A DNA stretch of 53,251 bases from Flavobacteriales bacterium (GTDB taxonomy: Bacteria; Bacteroidota; Bacteroidia; Flavobacteriales_D; Sanyastnellaceae): contig JAIXWP010000019.1 of the NCBI GenBank assembly GCA_027491215.1, forward strand, positions 1 to 53,251, written 5' to 3'. The first letter of the stretch is position 1, and each line of letters starts with the position of its first letter. The notes under the pieces are model-generated. The model saw nothing but the letters and a program-made list of their open reading frames with translations, was not told where the DNA came from and did not search any database. This document shows, piece after piece, positions 17,980 to 26,982 of the stretch. The position numbers and the translations under genes are program-made.

Positions 17980-18920
17980 TTTTTCAAAAGAGATTTTATT
18001 TTTTCCGCAAATTCAAAACCACCAACACGCATTAATGCGTGGAACAATTTCCCTGTTGCTGGTGATCTTTGAACAGTATATTTTCCTTTAATAAACTCCT
18101 CATAAACACCTTTTGCTTCTTCAGGGCAATGGGGATATGCGATATGTATCGTGTCAAAAAATGATTGGTAATAAAAGTCGCGATTTGTATCAAATTCACC
18201 CACATGATTTATTTGAAGCTCGTTAAAAATCTGTTTGCGCAAATTCAAATAATTCAACCATCTCCCCTTAGGATCAGATGTAGAAATTTGTCCACTGGGT
18301 CGGTCCAAAACCACTGTCATTATTTGATCATCGATCACAACATTTTTTCCTGCTTTCATTAATCGAAACATCAAGTCGTATTCTTGACTACTGGATAGTT
18401 TCGTATTCCAACCACCAATGGATTTTACATCATTTGTATTGAACAAAGCGCAGGATGTGATGCCTAGTCTTGTAATAAAAAGTCCTTTCCAAATATTTTT
18501 TTCTGGAAAAATTGGTAGTTCTCCCGACAGCCCTTTTCTAATATATGGTGCTACCAGTATGCTGTTTTCCGATAATAAACCTACTTGATGAATAATCTTG
18601 CCTTCTAAAAGCCGATCGTCTGCATCTAAAAATTGAATGTACTTACCAATTGCTAGTGCCAATCCCTTGTTTCTTGCATGATTCGCCCCCTTTTCTTTCT
18701 CCTCCGTGATTACCAATTCGGGAAATTCAGACTTCAGTTTTTGTAAGATTAAAACAGTTTGATCTGTACTGTTATTGTCTACACAAATGACTTGTAGATT
18801 CACCTTTTGTTGAAAGACAGAGCGGATACAATCTTCAATGTACTCAGCAACATTATAGCACGGAATGACTACTGACACTAAGTCTTCGTTTATTGCACTA
18901 CTCATTCCGTTTTCTATCAC
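17976..18920 (-). CDS. Glycosyltransferase family 2 (GT-A)
   Basis: A 314-residue GT-A transferase: LVSVVIPCYNVAEYIEDCIRSVFQQ, VICVDNNSTDQTVLIL, ANHARNKGLALAIGKYIQFLDADDRL, with the DADD (DxD) metal-nucleotide site near residue 97. A second Met at codon 6 (18905) could be the real start, because the conserved fold begins after it. The C-terminal part (about 200-314) is less typical. It lies 2 bases after the ThiF-type gene and overlaps the next gene by 4 bases. Confidence 0.93.
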   Translation of the reverse strand: MIENGMSSAINEDLVSVVIPCYNVAEYIEDCIRSVFQQKVNLQVICVDNNSTDQTVLILQKLKSEFPELVITEEKEKGANHARNKGLALAIGKYIQFLDADDRLLEGKIIHQVGLLSENSILVAPYIRKGLSGELPIFPEKNIWKGLFITRLGITSCALFNTNDVKSIGGWNTKLSSSQEYDLMFRLMKAGKNVVIDDQIMTVVLDRPSGQISTSDPKGRWLNYLNLRKQIFNELQINHVGEFDTNRDFYYQSFFDTIHIAYPHCPEEAKGVYEEFIKGKYTVQRSPATGKLFHALMRVGGFEFAEKIKSLLKK

Positions 18921-18922
18921 AA

Positions 18923-20044
18923 TTAATAACGCTGTAATGTTGAATCCACTTCATCAATCCAGGCAAGAATACCCCCTTTTAGATTGAACAGATTATTATA
19001 TCCGTGTTCTTCTTGAAGAAAGCGAATAATATTAGCGCTTCTCACGCCACTACGGCAATGGACTACTACTTTTCCTTGTGATGGAATATCAGACCATCGC
19101 TCGCCAATGATAGACATTGGTATGAGCTCGCCACCGATGTTGCAGATGTCAAATTCATTTTGTTCCCTCACATCAATGAGCCAAAAGGCTTCGCCTTTTT
19201 CCATCATTTCGTGAAGTTCCTTTACAGAACATTCGTTTACCATGGTTTGAGAGGTAGAATTAGTACTGAGACAAAAGTCGAGATTATTATTCAATTCCCT
19301 TCTATCTATTTGCAGATCCCTCAATGGATTTTTTGGATGAGGTAGCACTTTTGTGAGTTGAATTTCAAACGAGAGTAAGTCAAGTTGAAGTAAAACACCC
19401 GTCAATCTTGGACTCCCGAGTATAATATTGATAACTTCTCTTGCCTGAATATTACCAATAATAGAAGTAGAAGTTCCTAAGACCCCTTCTATTTCACAAT
19501 TCGGCGTCAATTCCTCTGATGGTGGAAATGGGAAAATATCCCTCAGGTTTGGGCCGTTTTCATAATTGAAAACCGAAACTTGTCCAAGATCCTTGTAAAC
19601 AGCTCCAAATACCAATGGCTTTGATAATTCGAAACAAACATCGTTGATGATATATCTAGCATTGAAATTGTCCGTTGCGTCGACGATTACATCAAAATCC
19701 GAAATCGCTTTCTCCGCATTTTCATTGCACAGAAACTCAGGAATAGCTTCTACCGCAATCATGGAGTTTCGCTTTTTCACAAAATCCGCTAGAGATTGAG
19801 CCTTGTTTGAGCCGATCTGTGATTCTTCAAATGCCCACTGTCTTGAAAGATTCTGTTCTTCAATATGATCAGCATCCATGATGCAAATGTTGCCCACACC
19901 TGCAGCAGCCAGCGAAGTAACAATAGGGCAACCTAAACCACCAGCACCAATTACTAGAACTGATGCTTTTGATAAAAGCTCTTGGCCTTGAGAGCCTATT
20001 GACTCTAAGGAGACTTGTCGCAGATATCTGTAGCTATTTTGCAC
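18923..20044 (-). CDS. ThiF/MoeB-type adenylyltransferase fused to a rhodanese domain
   Basis: A 373-residue fusion. Residues about 1-250 are an E1-like adenylating domain: VIGAGGLGCPIVTSLAAAG (nucleotide loop), DADHIEEQNLSRQ, DATDNFNARY, and TPNCEIEGVLG with the conserved Cys. Residues about 270-373 are a rhodanese with VVHCRSGVRS, the persulfide-carrying Cys. Such enzymes adenylate the C-terminal glycine of small sulfur carriers (MoaD or ThiS type) for cofactor or thiamine synthesis. The two CxxC pairs that bind zinc in E. coli MoeB are absent (here NLRD and PLRD). No carrier gene lies nearby, so the pathway is uncertain. It is first in the minus-strand run that enters the polysaccharide genes. 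Confidence 0.88.
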   Translation of the reverse strand: MQNSYRYLRQVSLESIGSQGQELLSKASVLVIGAGGLGCPIVTSLAAAGVGNICIMDADHIEEQNLSRQWAFEESQIGSNKAQSLADFVKKRNSMIAVEAIPEFLCNENAEKAISDFDVIVDATDNFNARYIINDVCFELSKPLVFGAVYKDLGQVSVFNYENGPNLRDIFPFPPSEELTPNCEIEGVLGTSTSIIGNIQAREVINIILGSPRLTGVLLQLDLLSFEIQLTKVLPHPKNPLRDLQIDRRELNNNLDFCLSTNSTSQTMVNECSVKELHEMMEKGEAFWLIDVREQNEFDICNIGGELIPMSIIGERWSDIPSQGKVVVHCRSGVRSANIIRFLQEEHGYNNLFNLKGGILAWIDEVDSTLQRY

Positions 20045-20213
20045 TGATTAAGTTGATATTGGGAGTGCAAGGTAGATTTTGAGACACATAATTGTGCTTG
20101 AAAATGCTAAAATTACCAACGATTCACACATTGCACTAGAACCCATTCTTTTGATTATCAGTAACTTTAATTACATTTGACGACTGTCAAAAGTGTTGAG
20201 TTTTAAAATTTTG

Positions 20214-20243
20214 TTTGCAAAGTGCCGAAAACATTTACTTTTG
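20214..20243 (+). promoter_or_regulatory. Promoter of acpP-fabF-rnc
   Basis: A -33 TTTG (20214-20217) and a -7 TACTTTTG (20236-20243, TANNTTTG) with 18 bases between them match the Bacteroidota housekeeping promoter well. The acpP ATG follows 31 bases later. The rest of the 230-base intergenic region shows nothing else. Confidence 0.7.
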
Positions 20244-20274
20244 ACGCCGCATTTAACCATTAAAAATTTTTACA

Positions 20275-20511
20275 ATGTCTGAAATCGCAAAGAAAGTCAC
20301 CGCTATCATCGTAGATAAGCTTGGTGTTGACGAAGCAGAAGTAACACGTGAAGCAAGCTTCACAAATGATCTTGGTGCAGATTCTTTGGATACGGTTGAA
20401 CTCATCATGGAATTTGAGAAAGAGTTCAATATCGCTATTCCAGATGATCAAGCTGAAAAGATTGCCACAGTAGGTCAAGCAGTTGACTACATCGAGGCGA
20501 ACAGCAAGTAA
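20275..20511 (+). CDS. acpP: Acyl carrier protein
   Basis: A 78-residue acidic carrier of fatty-acyl intermediates. The phosphopantetheine attachment serine is in [15 protein letters not shown] (about residue 39). The length and four-helix pattern are typical. fabF follows after 26 bases and rnc overlaps fabF by one base. This acpP-fabF-rnc order is widely conserved. A good promoter precedes it. Confidence 0.98.
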   Translation: MSEIAKKVTAIIVDKLGVDEAEVTREASFTNDLGADSLDTVELIMEFEKEFNIAIPDDQAEKIATVGQAVDYIEANSK

Positions 20512-20537
20512 TAACTGAATTTTCATCCTTTCCGCCT

Positions 20538-21785
20538 ATGGAGCTCAAAAGGGTTGTTGTAACAGGACTTGGAGCGCTCACGCCACTTGGAAATAATGTC
20601 AATGATTATTGGCAGGGTTTGATTAATGGTGTAAGCGGAGCCAATCTTATTACCCGTTTCGACGCGTCCAAGTTTAAGACTCGTTTTGCGTGTGAACTAA
20701 AGAATTTCAATATTGAAGATCATATTGAAAGGAAAGATGCACGCAAAATGGACCCTTATACTCAGTACGCTATGGTAGTAGCCAAAGAGGCTATTATCGA
20801 TTCTGGCCTTGACCTTGAAGCGGTCAACAAAGATCGAGTGGGTGTAATTTGGGGATCAGGAATTGGTGGACTCTATACCTTCCAGGAAGAGTGCTTCAAT
20901 TTCGCTAAAGGAGATGGAACACCACGTTTCAATCCTTTCTTCATTCCAAAAATGATTGCAGATATCGCCTCTGGGCATATCTCAATAACTTATGGATTTA
21001 GAGGCCCTAACTACACAACTGTTTCAGCTTGTGCTTCTTCAACCAACGCATTGGTAGACGCTTTCAACTATATCCGTTTGGGTAAAGCTGATATGTTTAT
21101 TAGCGGAGGATCTGAGGCAGCCATCACAGAGGCTGGAGTGGGTGGATTCAACGCATTGAAAGCACTTTCCGAGAATAATGATAACTTCTCGACTGCTTCT
21201 CGTCCATTCGACCAAACCAGAGATGGTTTCGTACTTGGTGAGGGCGCGGGATGTATCATTCTCGAGGAGTATGAACATGCGAAAGCTCGCGGAGCGAAAA
21301 TCTACTGCGAACTTGTAGGCGGCGGAATGTCTGCTGATGCTTACCACATCACTGCTCCACACCCAGAGGGTATTGGTGCGCGCAATGTGATGAGATACGC
21401 ATTGGAAGATGCTGGCATGTCTCCAGAAGAAATCGATTATGTAAATGTTCACGGAACTTCTACTCCTCTTGGGGATGTTCAAGAAGCGCGCGCTATTCAA
21501 AGCGTATTCGGTGAGCACGCATTCAAATTGAATATTTCTTCAACGAAATCAATGACTGGTCACCTCCTTGGAGCTGCCGGTGCCATTGAATCGATAGCGA
21601 CAATCCTCGCTATTAAATATGGAATCGTGCCTCCTACCATCAACTTTACTACTCCTGATCCAGAACTTGACCCGAATTTGAATTTCACTTTCAATCAAGC
21701 TCAAAAACGTGAAATCCGCGCAGCTATAAGCAACACTTTTGGCTTCGGAGGACACAATACATCGGCAGTATTCAAGAAGATCTGA
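20538..21785 (+). CDS. fabF: Beta-ketoacyl-ACP synthase II
   Basis: A 415-residue condensing enzyme that elongates acyl-ACP with malonyl-ACP. The catalytic triad is visible: Cys in VSACASSTNAL (about residue 163), His in HGTSTPLGD (about 303) and His in STKSMTGHLLGAAGA (about 340). The start VVVTGLGALTPLGNNV and the end NTFGFGGHN are canonical. Confidence 0.98.
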   Translation: MELKRVVVTGLGALTPLGNNVNDYWQGLINGVSGANLITRFDASKFKTRFACELKNFNIEDHIERKDARKMDPYTQYAMVVAKEAIIDSGLDLEAVNKDRVGVIWGSGIGGLYTFQEECFNFAKGDGTPRFNPFFIPKMIADIASGHISITYGFRGPNYTTVSACASSTNALVDAFNYIRLGKADMFISGGSEAAITEAGVGGFNALKALSENNDNFSTASRPFDQTRDGFVLGEGAGCIILEEYEHAKARGAKIYCELVGGGMSADAYHITAPHPEGIGARNVMRYALEDAGMSPEEIDYVNVHGTSTPLGDVQEARAIQSVFGEHAFKLNISSTKSMTGHLLGAAGAIESIATILAIKYGIVPPTINFTTPDPELDPNLNFTFNQAQKREIRAAISNTFGFGGHNTSAVFKKI

Positions 21786-22504
21786 TGCGTTGGAATTTCT
21801 CGTCTCTTTTTAAGAAGAAAAATAGTAATCACCAAATAAAGGCGTTCGTTTCGAGCGCCTTTGGTATTTCTATTCGTGACACAGGTTTATACGAGCAAGC
21901 ATTGCGTCATAGCAGCGCTGCGCAAAAAATAAAACCCGGTCTTAAGAATAGTAATGAACGGCTCGAGTTCTTGGGCGATGCCGTGCTCGACGCCATCGTA
22001 GCACATTACCTCTACAATAAATATCCAACCATAGCAGAAGGCGAACTCACGAAAATGAAAAGCAAAGTGGTGCGTCGTGAAAACCTCAATATGATTGGCT
22101 ATACACTCCATGTAGATCAAATGCTCGATTTAAATCTCGGCCGACAAGAGATGCACGACTCTATTGTAGGTAATGCTATGGAAGCATTGATTGGCGCCAT
22201 TTACGTTGATAAAGGCTATGTGGTCACAAGAGATATCATCTTAAAACTCTTGAAACAACACGGTCTCGATACTCGTGTCCACGACGACATCGACTACAAG
22301 AGTAAACTCCATGAGTGGAGTCAGAAATACAAACGCATCATCGAATTCAAGGTACTCTCTCATCGCAATGAAGGCGGAGCGAGTCATTACGAAGTGGCAC
22401 TCTACATAGATGATAAAGAATACGGTCGTGGTCAGGGGGGATCGAAAAAAGTAGCTGAACAAAAAGCCGCCAAACAAGCCAACGATTCATTATTCAGGGC
22501 TTAA
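21785..22504 (+). CDS. rnc: Ribonuclease III
   Basis: A 239-residue double-strand-specific endoribonuclease. The catalytic signature NERLEFLGDAVLDAIV (about residues 58-73) and the second acidic site GNAMEALIGAIYVDKGY are intact. A dsRNA-binding domain fills the C-terminus (YKSKLHEWSQKYKR to GSKKVAEQKAAKQA). The first ~20 residues (FSSLFKKKNSNHQIKAFV) are a short basic extension. The ATG overlaps the fabF stop by one base (TGATG). Confidence 0.97.
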   Translation: MRWNFSSLFKKKNSNHQIKAFVSSAFGISIRDTGLYEQALRHSSAAQKIKPGLKNSNERLEFLGDAVLDAIVAHYLYNKYPTIAEGELTKMKSKVVRRENLNMIGYTLHVDQMLDLNLGRQEMHDSIVGNAMEALIGAIYVDKGYVVTRDIILKLLKQHGLDTRVHDDIDYKSKLHEWSQKYKRIIEFKVLSHRNEGGASHYEVALYIDDKEYGRGQGGSKKVAEQKAAKQANDSLFRA

Positions 22505-22543
22505 GTCTTAGGCTGTATATTCGCAGCACAAAAGAATTACACG

Positions 22544-23734
22544 ATGTACGGAAAAATGAAAGATCATCTGCAACAAGAATTGCAGTCGATTCAAAACGCG
22601 GGTCTCTATAAAAGAGAGCGTATCATTATCACACCGCAAGATGCTGTTATCAAAACAGATGATGGCAATGAAGTACTAAACTTCTGCGCTAATAACTATC
22701 TAGGACTATCGAGTCATCCTGTAGTTTTAGAGGCATCTAAAAAAGCCATTGATACCCATGGTTTCGGAATGAGCAGTGTTCGCTTCATCTGCGGAACTCA
22801 AGACATTCATAAAACACTCGAGCAAAAAATAGCTGAGTTCCTACATACCGAAGACACCATTCTTTACGCGGCTGCATTCGATGCAAATGGTGGGGTTTTC
22901 GAGCCACTTTTAGGAGAACAAGACGCAATTATTAGTGATGAGTTAAACCACGCTTCTATCATTGACGGTGTTCGTTTATGTAAGGCACAACGATATCGTT
23001 ATAAAAACAATAACATGGAAGACCTCGAAGCACAATTAAAAGCTGCTTCAGGTGCGCGTTTCAAGTTGATCGTAACAGATGGCGTATTCTCAATGGATGG
23101 CTATGTCGCTCAACTCGATAAAATCTGCGACCTCGCGGATCAATATGATGCAATGGTGATGGTAGATGAATGTCATGCCTCTGGCTTTATTGGTAAAACA
23201 GGGCGTGGAACAATAGAATTAAAAAACGTGCTTGGTCGTGTAGATATCATCACTGGTACACTAGGTAAAGCATTAGGTGGTGCCATGGGCGGGTTTACCA
23301 CTGGCCGTAAAGAAATCATCGAGCTTTTACGCCAACGATCTCGTCCGTATCTTTTCTCTAACTCCCTCGCACCATCAATAGTTGGAGCTTCGATTGCCGT
23401 TTTTGATTTATTGTCAAAAACCACTGAGTTACGTGATAAATTGGAAAGCAATATCACACAGTTCAAAGAAGGTATAAAAGCAGCGGGATTTGATATTAAG
23501 GATGGCGACTCTGCGATTGTTCCAGTAATGTTATACGATGCGAAGTTGTCTCAAGATTTTGCTGACGCATTATTGAAAGAAGGAATTTATGTTATTGGGT
23601 TCTTTTATCCTGTAGTACCGAAGGACCAAGCGAGAATTCGCGTGCAGCTTTCTGCAGCGCATGAGCCAGCGCACATCGACAAAGCAATTGCAGCGTTCAC
23701 GAAAGTTGGAAAACAACTAGGTGTGTTGAAATAA
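22544..23734 (+). CDS. kbl: Glycine C-acetyltransferase (2-amino-3-ketobutyrate CoA ligase)
   Basis: A 396-residue PLP enzyme of the alpha-oxoamine synthase family; Kbl converts 2-amino-3-oxobutyrate and CoA to glycine and acetyl-CoA. Signatures are [58 protein letters not shown] (cofactor Asp) and [15 protein letters not shown] with the PLP lysine. [11 protein letters not shown] favours Kbl over BioF or serine palmitoyltransferase. No tdh gene is adjacent. A TATATTCG box at 22515-22522, 22 bases before the ATG, resembles a weak -7 element. Confidence 0.93.
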   Translation: MYGKMKDHLQQELQSIQNAGLYKRERIIITPQDAVIKTDDGNEVLNFCANNYLGLSSHPVVLEASKKAIDTHGFGMSSVRFICGTQDIHKTLEQKIAEFLHTEDTILYAAAFDANGGVFEPLLGEQDAIISDELNHASIIDGVRLCKAQRYRYKNNNMEDLEAQLKAASGARFKLIVTDGVFSMDGYVAQLDKICDLADQYDAMVMVDECHASGFIGKTGRGTIELKNVLGRVDIITGTLGKALGGAMGGFTTGRKEIIELLRQRSRPYLFSNSLAPSIVGASIAVFDLLSKTTELRDKLESNITQFKEGIKAAGFDIKDGDSAIVPVMLYDAKLSQDFADALLKEGIYVIGFFYPVVPKDQARIRVQLSAAHEPAHIDKAIAAFTKVGKQLGVLK

Positions 23735-23740
23735 GTAAAC

Positions 23741-24793
23741 ATGCAAAAAGAAAATATATTGATTGTAGGCCAAGGCATTGCTGGAAGTGTCTTGGCCTTT
23801 CAATTTCCTGAGGATCGGTTTCATGTTACAATTTTAGATGACGGCCATCTCTCCTCTTCGAGTATGGTGGCTGCCGGTATGTGGAATCCACTGTCATTTA
23901 AAAAGCCTTCTATTGGCTGGAACTCTGAGCAATTGCTAGATTCAGCGCGATCAGCTTACGGCAGAATATCAGAGAAATTAAAGATTGATTTTTTTTATTT
24001 TTTACCACTAAACCGAATCTTTCCAGATCAAAGAAGTGCGAATGACTGGGATGATAAATCAACCGAACGAACGTTCGGTCAGTTTGTAATAAACAATTAC
24101 GGTAAGAAGCTACATGCCTTGGTAAAACAACCATTTGGGCATGGTACCGTGAATCATGCAGGGTGGTGTGACTTACCAAAATTACTGAACACATCCCGTG
24201 ATTTTTTTTCTAAAAAAAATCAATTAATAGAAGGCACATTCGATTCAAATAAACTTCATTTTGATGAAGATGTCTGGAGTTATGATGGAATAAAATATAA
24301 CCGCATCATCCTGGCTATTGGCTCTAAAAACAGCACAGTAAGCTACTTCGATTGGGTACCGCTGTATCCTAATAAAGGCCAAGTTTTAACTGTTCGACCA
24401 AAAGAGTATTACTCTGAAGAAATACTAAATTACGGCAATTTCGTATTACCTATTGGTGACGGTAAATACCGTGTTGGTGGTACTTACGAGTTCAACGACC
24501 CCAATCCCAGTGTCACCGAAGAATCGAAGCAAAAGCTTCTCAATAAACTCCAGTCAGTTATTTCAGACGAATTTGAGATCGTTGATCAAAAGGCGGGCTA
24601 TCGCCCGACCATACCAGATAGACGCCCTACCGTGGGAGAGCATCCGAACATAAAAAATCTTTATTTGTTTAATGGGTTTGGATCCAAGGGAGTGATGTAT
24701 GCACCTGATGCTGCAAGGCAACTAGTAGATTTCATTATGCATGGAACACCCATAGACACCGACATCTCTGTTAGGAGATATTTTAAATCATAA
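23741..24793 (+). CDS. FAD-dependent oxidoreductase (DAO family)
   Basis: A 350-residue flavoprotein with an N-terminal dinucleotide-binding fold, ILIVGQGIAGSVLAFQF, and the DAO-type ends GKYRVGGTYEFNDPN and LYLFNGFGSKGVMYAP. VAAGMWNPLSF is the segment that usually follows the FAD site in this family. It probably oxidises an amino acid or amine; the substrate is unknown. It begins 6 bases after kbl, so the two may share a transcript, but a metabolic link is only suggested. An exact copy of the 18-bp palindrome is inside the gene. Confidence 0.85.
   Translation: MQKENILIVGQGIAGSVLAFQFPEDRFHVTILDDGHLSSSSMVAAGMWNPLSFKKPSIGWNSEQLLDSARSAYGRISEKLKIDFFYFLPLNRIFPDQRSANDWDDKSTERTFGQFVINNYGKKLHALVKQPFGHGTVNHAGWCDLPKLLNTSRDFFSKKNQLIEGTFDSNKLHFDEDVWSYDGIKYNRIILAIGSKNSTVSYFDWVPLYPNKGQVLTVRPKEYYSEEILNYGNFVLPIGDGKYRVGGTYEFNDPNPSVTEESKQKLLNKLQSVISDEFEIVDQKAGYRPTIPDRRPTVGEHPNIKNLYLFNGFGSKGVMYAPDAARQLVDFIMHGTPIDTDISVRRYFKS
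24062..24079. promoter_or_regulatory. 18-bp palindrome (exact copy 5), inside the DAO gene
   Basis: ACCGAAC-GAAC-GTTCGGT, a perfect 7-4-7 inverted repeat. It reads TERTFG in frame. Confidence 0.6.
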
Positions 24794-24854
24794 ACGTCTT
24801 ATTTAGATTGTTTAATTTTAACGGTGTAATTAGTTAGAGGTAAAATAGAATCAG

Positions 24855-24862
24855 TAATTTTG
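24855..24862 (+). promoter_or_regulatory. -7 box upstream of the ferritin gene
   Basis: TAATTTTG matches TANNTTTG, 20 bases before the ATG at 24883. GTTAG near 24832 is a poor -33 candidate. No iron-responsive operator was recognised. Confidence 0.4.
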
Positions 24863-24882
24863 GTAAGCTAAAATTTAAGAAC

Positions 24883-25392
24883 ATGCTAAATAAAAAGATA
24901 GAAAAAGCCTTGAACGATCAAATCAAGGTAGAAGCAGAAAGCAGTCAGGCTTATCTCGCTATGGCAAGCTGGGCTGAGCGTGCAGGCCTTTCTGGCACCG
25001 CTGCATTTTTGTACAAACACAGTGATGAAGAGCGTCAACACATGTTGAAGCTCGTTAAATTCGTTAACGATCGTGGCGGTCAAGCTGTGATCCCAGAATT
25101 AAAGCAACCAGCAAAAGATTACAAAACACTACAAAATGTATTTGCTCTATTGTTAGAACACGAGACAAACGTGACCAACGAAATCAATAGTGTGGTGGAT
25201 GTTTGCTTAAAAGAGAAGGACTACACCACACACAACTTCATGCAGTGGTATGTATCTGAGCAAATTGAAGAAGAGACCCTTGCTCGCAATATCCTCGATA
25301 AATTGAAATTAGTGGGTAATGACAATGGTGCGATGTATATGTTTGACCGCGATCTATTGGCAGTTGCGGCAGCACCTGAAAGCGAAAAATAA
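24883..25392 (+). CDS. ftnA: Ferritin (non-heme)
   Basis: A 169-residue cytoplasmic iron-storage protein that forms 24-mers. The ferroxidase ligands fit EAESSQAYLAMASWAE (helix A), DEERQHMLKLVKFVNDRGG (the E-x-x-H motif of helix B), and helix C/D glutamates in LLEHETNV and SEQIEEETLARNI. The length suits a bacterial FtnA rather than bacterioferritin; no heme methionine was sought. A strong terminator follows. Confidence 0.96.
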   Translation: MLNKKIEKALNDQIKVEAESSQAYLAMASWAERAGLSGTAAFLYKHSDEERQHMLKLVKFVNDRGGQAVIPELKQPAKDYKTLQNVFALLLEHETNVTNEINSVVDVCLKEKDYTTHNFMQWYVSEQIEEETLARNILDKLKLVGNDNGAMYMFDRDLLAVAAAPESEK

Positions 25393-25409
25393 CCCTCTTT
25401 AAAAATATT

Positions 25410-25448
25410 AAAAGCCTCGTAAACAGATATTTACGAGGCTTTTTGTTT
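25410..25448 (+). terminator. Terminator after the ferritin gene
   Basis: A 14-bp perfect stem (25410-25423 with 25430-25443, AAAAGCCTCGTAAA and its complement) closes a 6-base loop and merges into a T-rich tail. Confidence 0.93.
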
Positions 25449-25506
25449 TAACACCCGTAGGTGAAGAACAATAGTTGCTCTCAGTCTTGAGCTGTTTTGG
25501 TGTTAG

Positions 25507-25514
25507 TACTTTTG
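25507..25514 (+). promoter_or_regulatory. -7 box upstream of the YfiR-like gene
   Basis: TACTTTTG matches TANNTTTG; a TTGA 16 bases upstream (25487-25490) may serve as the -33 box. It lies 31 bases before the ATG at 25546. Confidence 0.45.
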
Positions 25515-25545
25515 GTAGACCGCTAATTATTGCCCTTTCTAATCC

Positions 25546-26076
25546 ATGAGAGCTCGTCTTTATGCAATCTGCGCTTTATTCCTACTCCTAATTGGGGGTT
25601 ATTCCGCGCGTGCACAAAAACTAGACGAGAGTGATACACGGGCCTTGATTCATGCTAATTTCATGTATCAATTCGCTACCAATTGTAATTGGCCGGCAGA
25701 GTCTAAAAAAGGTAAATTCTATATTGGAGTATTAGGCAATGCTGATGTTTTTGAGGCTGCAAAAGAAAAATTCGGTGCAAAACCAGTAGGTAGCCAGATT
25801 ATCGAAGTAGTATCACTCACCGAGATACCCACCACACAGTTATTTCACATCATTCTAGTCGATAAAAGCAAGAAAGCCGAACTCCCTAAGGCCCTGCGTG
25901 AATTGAAAAACAAAAGTACACTCATCGTTACCAACTGGGAAGGTGCACTATCAACAGGTGCTCATATCAATTTCAAATCACTTGATGGCAGCATCCGGTA
26001 TGAAATGAACGAGAATGCAATTCTCGATCGAAAGATCACCCCAGGTGTAAAGATTATACAATGGAAAGTAGGCTAA
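25546..26076 (+). CDS. YfiR family protein (DUF4154), periplasmic
   Basis: A 176-residue exported protein with a signal peptide ending about residue 23 (YAICALFLLLIGGYSARA). The mature part fits the DUF4154/YfiR family: ANFMYQFATNCNWP, FYIGVLGNADVFEAAKEKF, VGSQIIEVV, and the ending INFKSLDGSIRYEMNENAI. In Pseudomonas, YfiR restrains the diguanylate cyclase YfiN from the periplasm. Here the gene leads an operon with a TPR-like protein and a membrane SpoIIE-type phosphatase, so I infer that it controls the phosphatase instead. The next gene begins one base after its stop. Confidence 0.88.
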   Translation: MRARLYAICALFLLLIGGYSARAQKLDESDTRALIHANFMYQFATNCNWPAESKKGKFYIGVLGNADVFEAAKEKFGAKPVGSQIIEVVSLTEIPTTQLFHIILVDKSKKAELPKALRELKNKSTLIVTNWEGALSTGAHINFKSLDGSIRYEMNENAILDRKITPGVKIIQWKVG

Positions 26077-26077
26077 T

Positions 26078-26980
26078 ATGAAAAAAGGGATCTACATATT
26101 GCTTTGCATTCTCTGGGTTACCATTCAGAGCGCAGCACAATCTACACATCCACTCACGGATGAGGCCACTCGCCTATTCGATCAAAAGGATCTCAAGTCT
26201 GCTCAAACTATTATTCAAAAAGCGCTAAACGACCCAAAAGAAAAAGGAGATTCATATACTTGGTATGTAGCAGGATTTATCCAAAAAGAAATTTATAAAG
26301 CCAGCGAAACCAATAACAGAACCAGCCCAGCCCGTAAGGAGGCAGTGAGACTCTTGGAAAAATCAATCGTGCTCGACTCCAAACGCGAGCACACCGAAAT
26401 GAGCCATGCCGCTTTGCGTTATCTTGCCGTTAGCTATTTCAATGATGGACTTACCCGAACAAGAGAAATCACAAAAGAATCTGCTCATGAGCCAGAAGAA
26501 CTTTACACAGAGTTCCGCAGAATCATGCGCATTATAAATCCCTCTGCAGACTTCAATGAATACGATAAGCAAATCTTCAAGGCATTAGGAGAAGCTCACT
26601 ATAGCATGTGGGAAAACGATTCAAAAGATGCGGCAGCAGCAGCGAAGGCAAACGAGTATTTTCAAAAAGTATTGATCATTGATGATAATGACTGTGAAGC
26701 TTTATTCGACCTTGTCATTCTCAATTACAATCAAGGAGTTTACAAGATCAGATCTATTGATTTAAATACTGATCTAAGTGACCTCATACCCATGCAAGAA
26801 TCTGCAATTCGATACTTCAACATTGCATTACCTTATGCGGAAAAATGCTTCGAGAATTGTCCTAAGAAAGTAGAATACTATAAAGGCCTAATGTTTTGTA
26901 ATCGATCTCTCGGAAAAGAAGAAAGATATCTTGAGCTTAAAAATGAGCTTGAGCAATTTGTGCAAAATCAGAAGAGATAA
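26078..26980 (+). CDS. Exported TPR-like protein
   Basis: A 300-residue protein with a signal peptide of about 20 residues (KKGIYILLCILWVTIQSAAQ). The mature part is all-helical with TPR-like pairs: RLFDQKDLKSAQTIIQKAL near the start, YFQKVLIIDDNDCEALFDLVILNYNQGVY around 190-220, and AIRYFNIALPYAEKCFENCPKK near 245-265. No enzymatic motif is seen. It sits between the YfiR-like and phosphatase genes with gaps of 1-2 bases, suggesting a periplasmic adaptor role (inference). Confidence 0.78.
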   Translation: MKKGIYILLCILWVTIQSAAQSTHPLTDEATRLFDQKDLKSAQTIIQKALNDPKEKGDSYTWYVAGFIQKEIYKASETNNRTSPARKEAVRLLEKSIVLDSKREHTEMSHAALRYLAVSYFNDGLTRTREITKESAHEPEELYTEFRRIMRIINPSADFNEYDKQIFKALGEAHYSMWENDSKDAAAAAKANEYFQKVLIIDDNDCEALFDLVILNYNQGVYKIRSIDLNTDLSDLIPMQESAIRYFNIALPYAEKCFENCPKKVEYYKGLMFCNRSLGKEERYLELKNELEQFVQNQKR

Positions 26981-26982
26981 AA

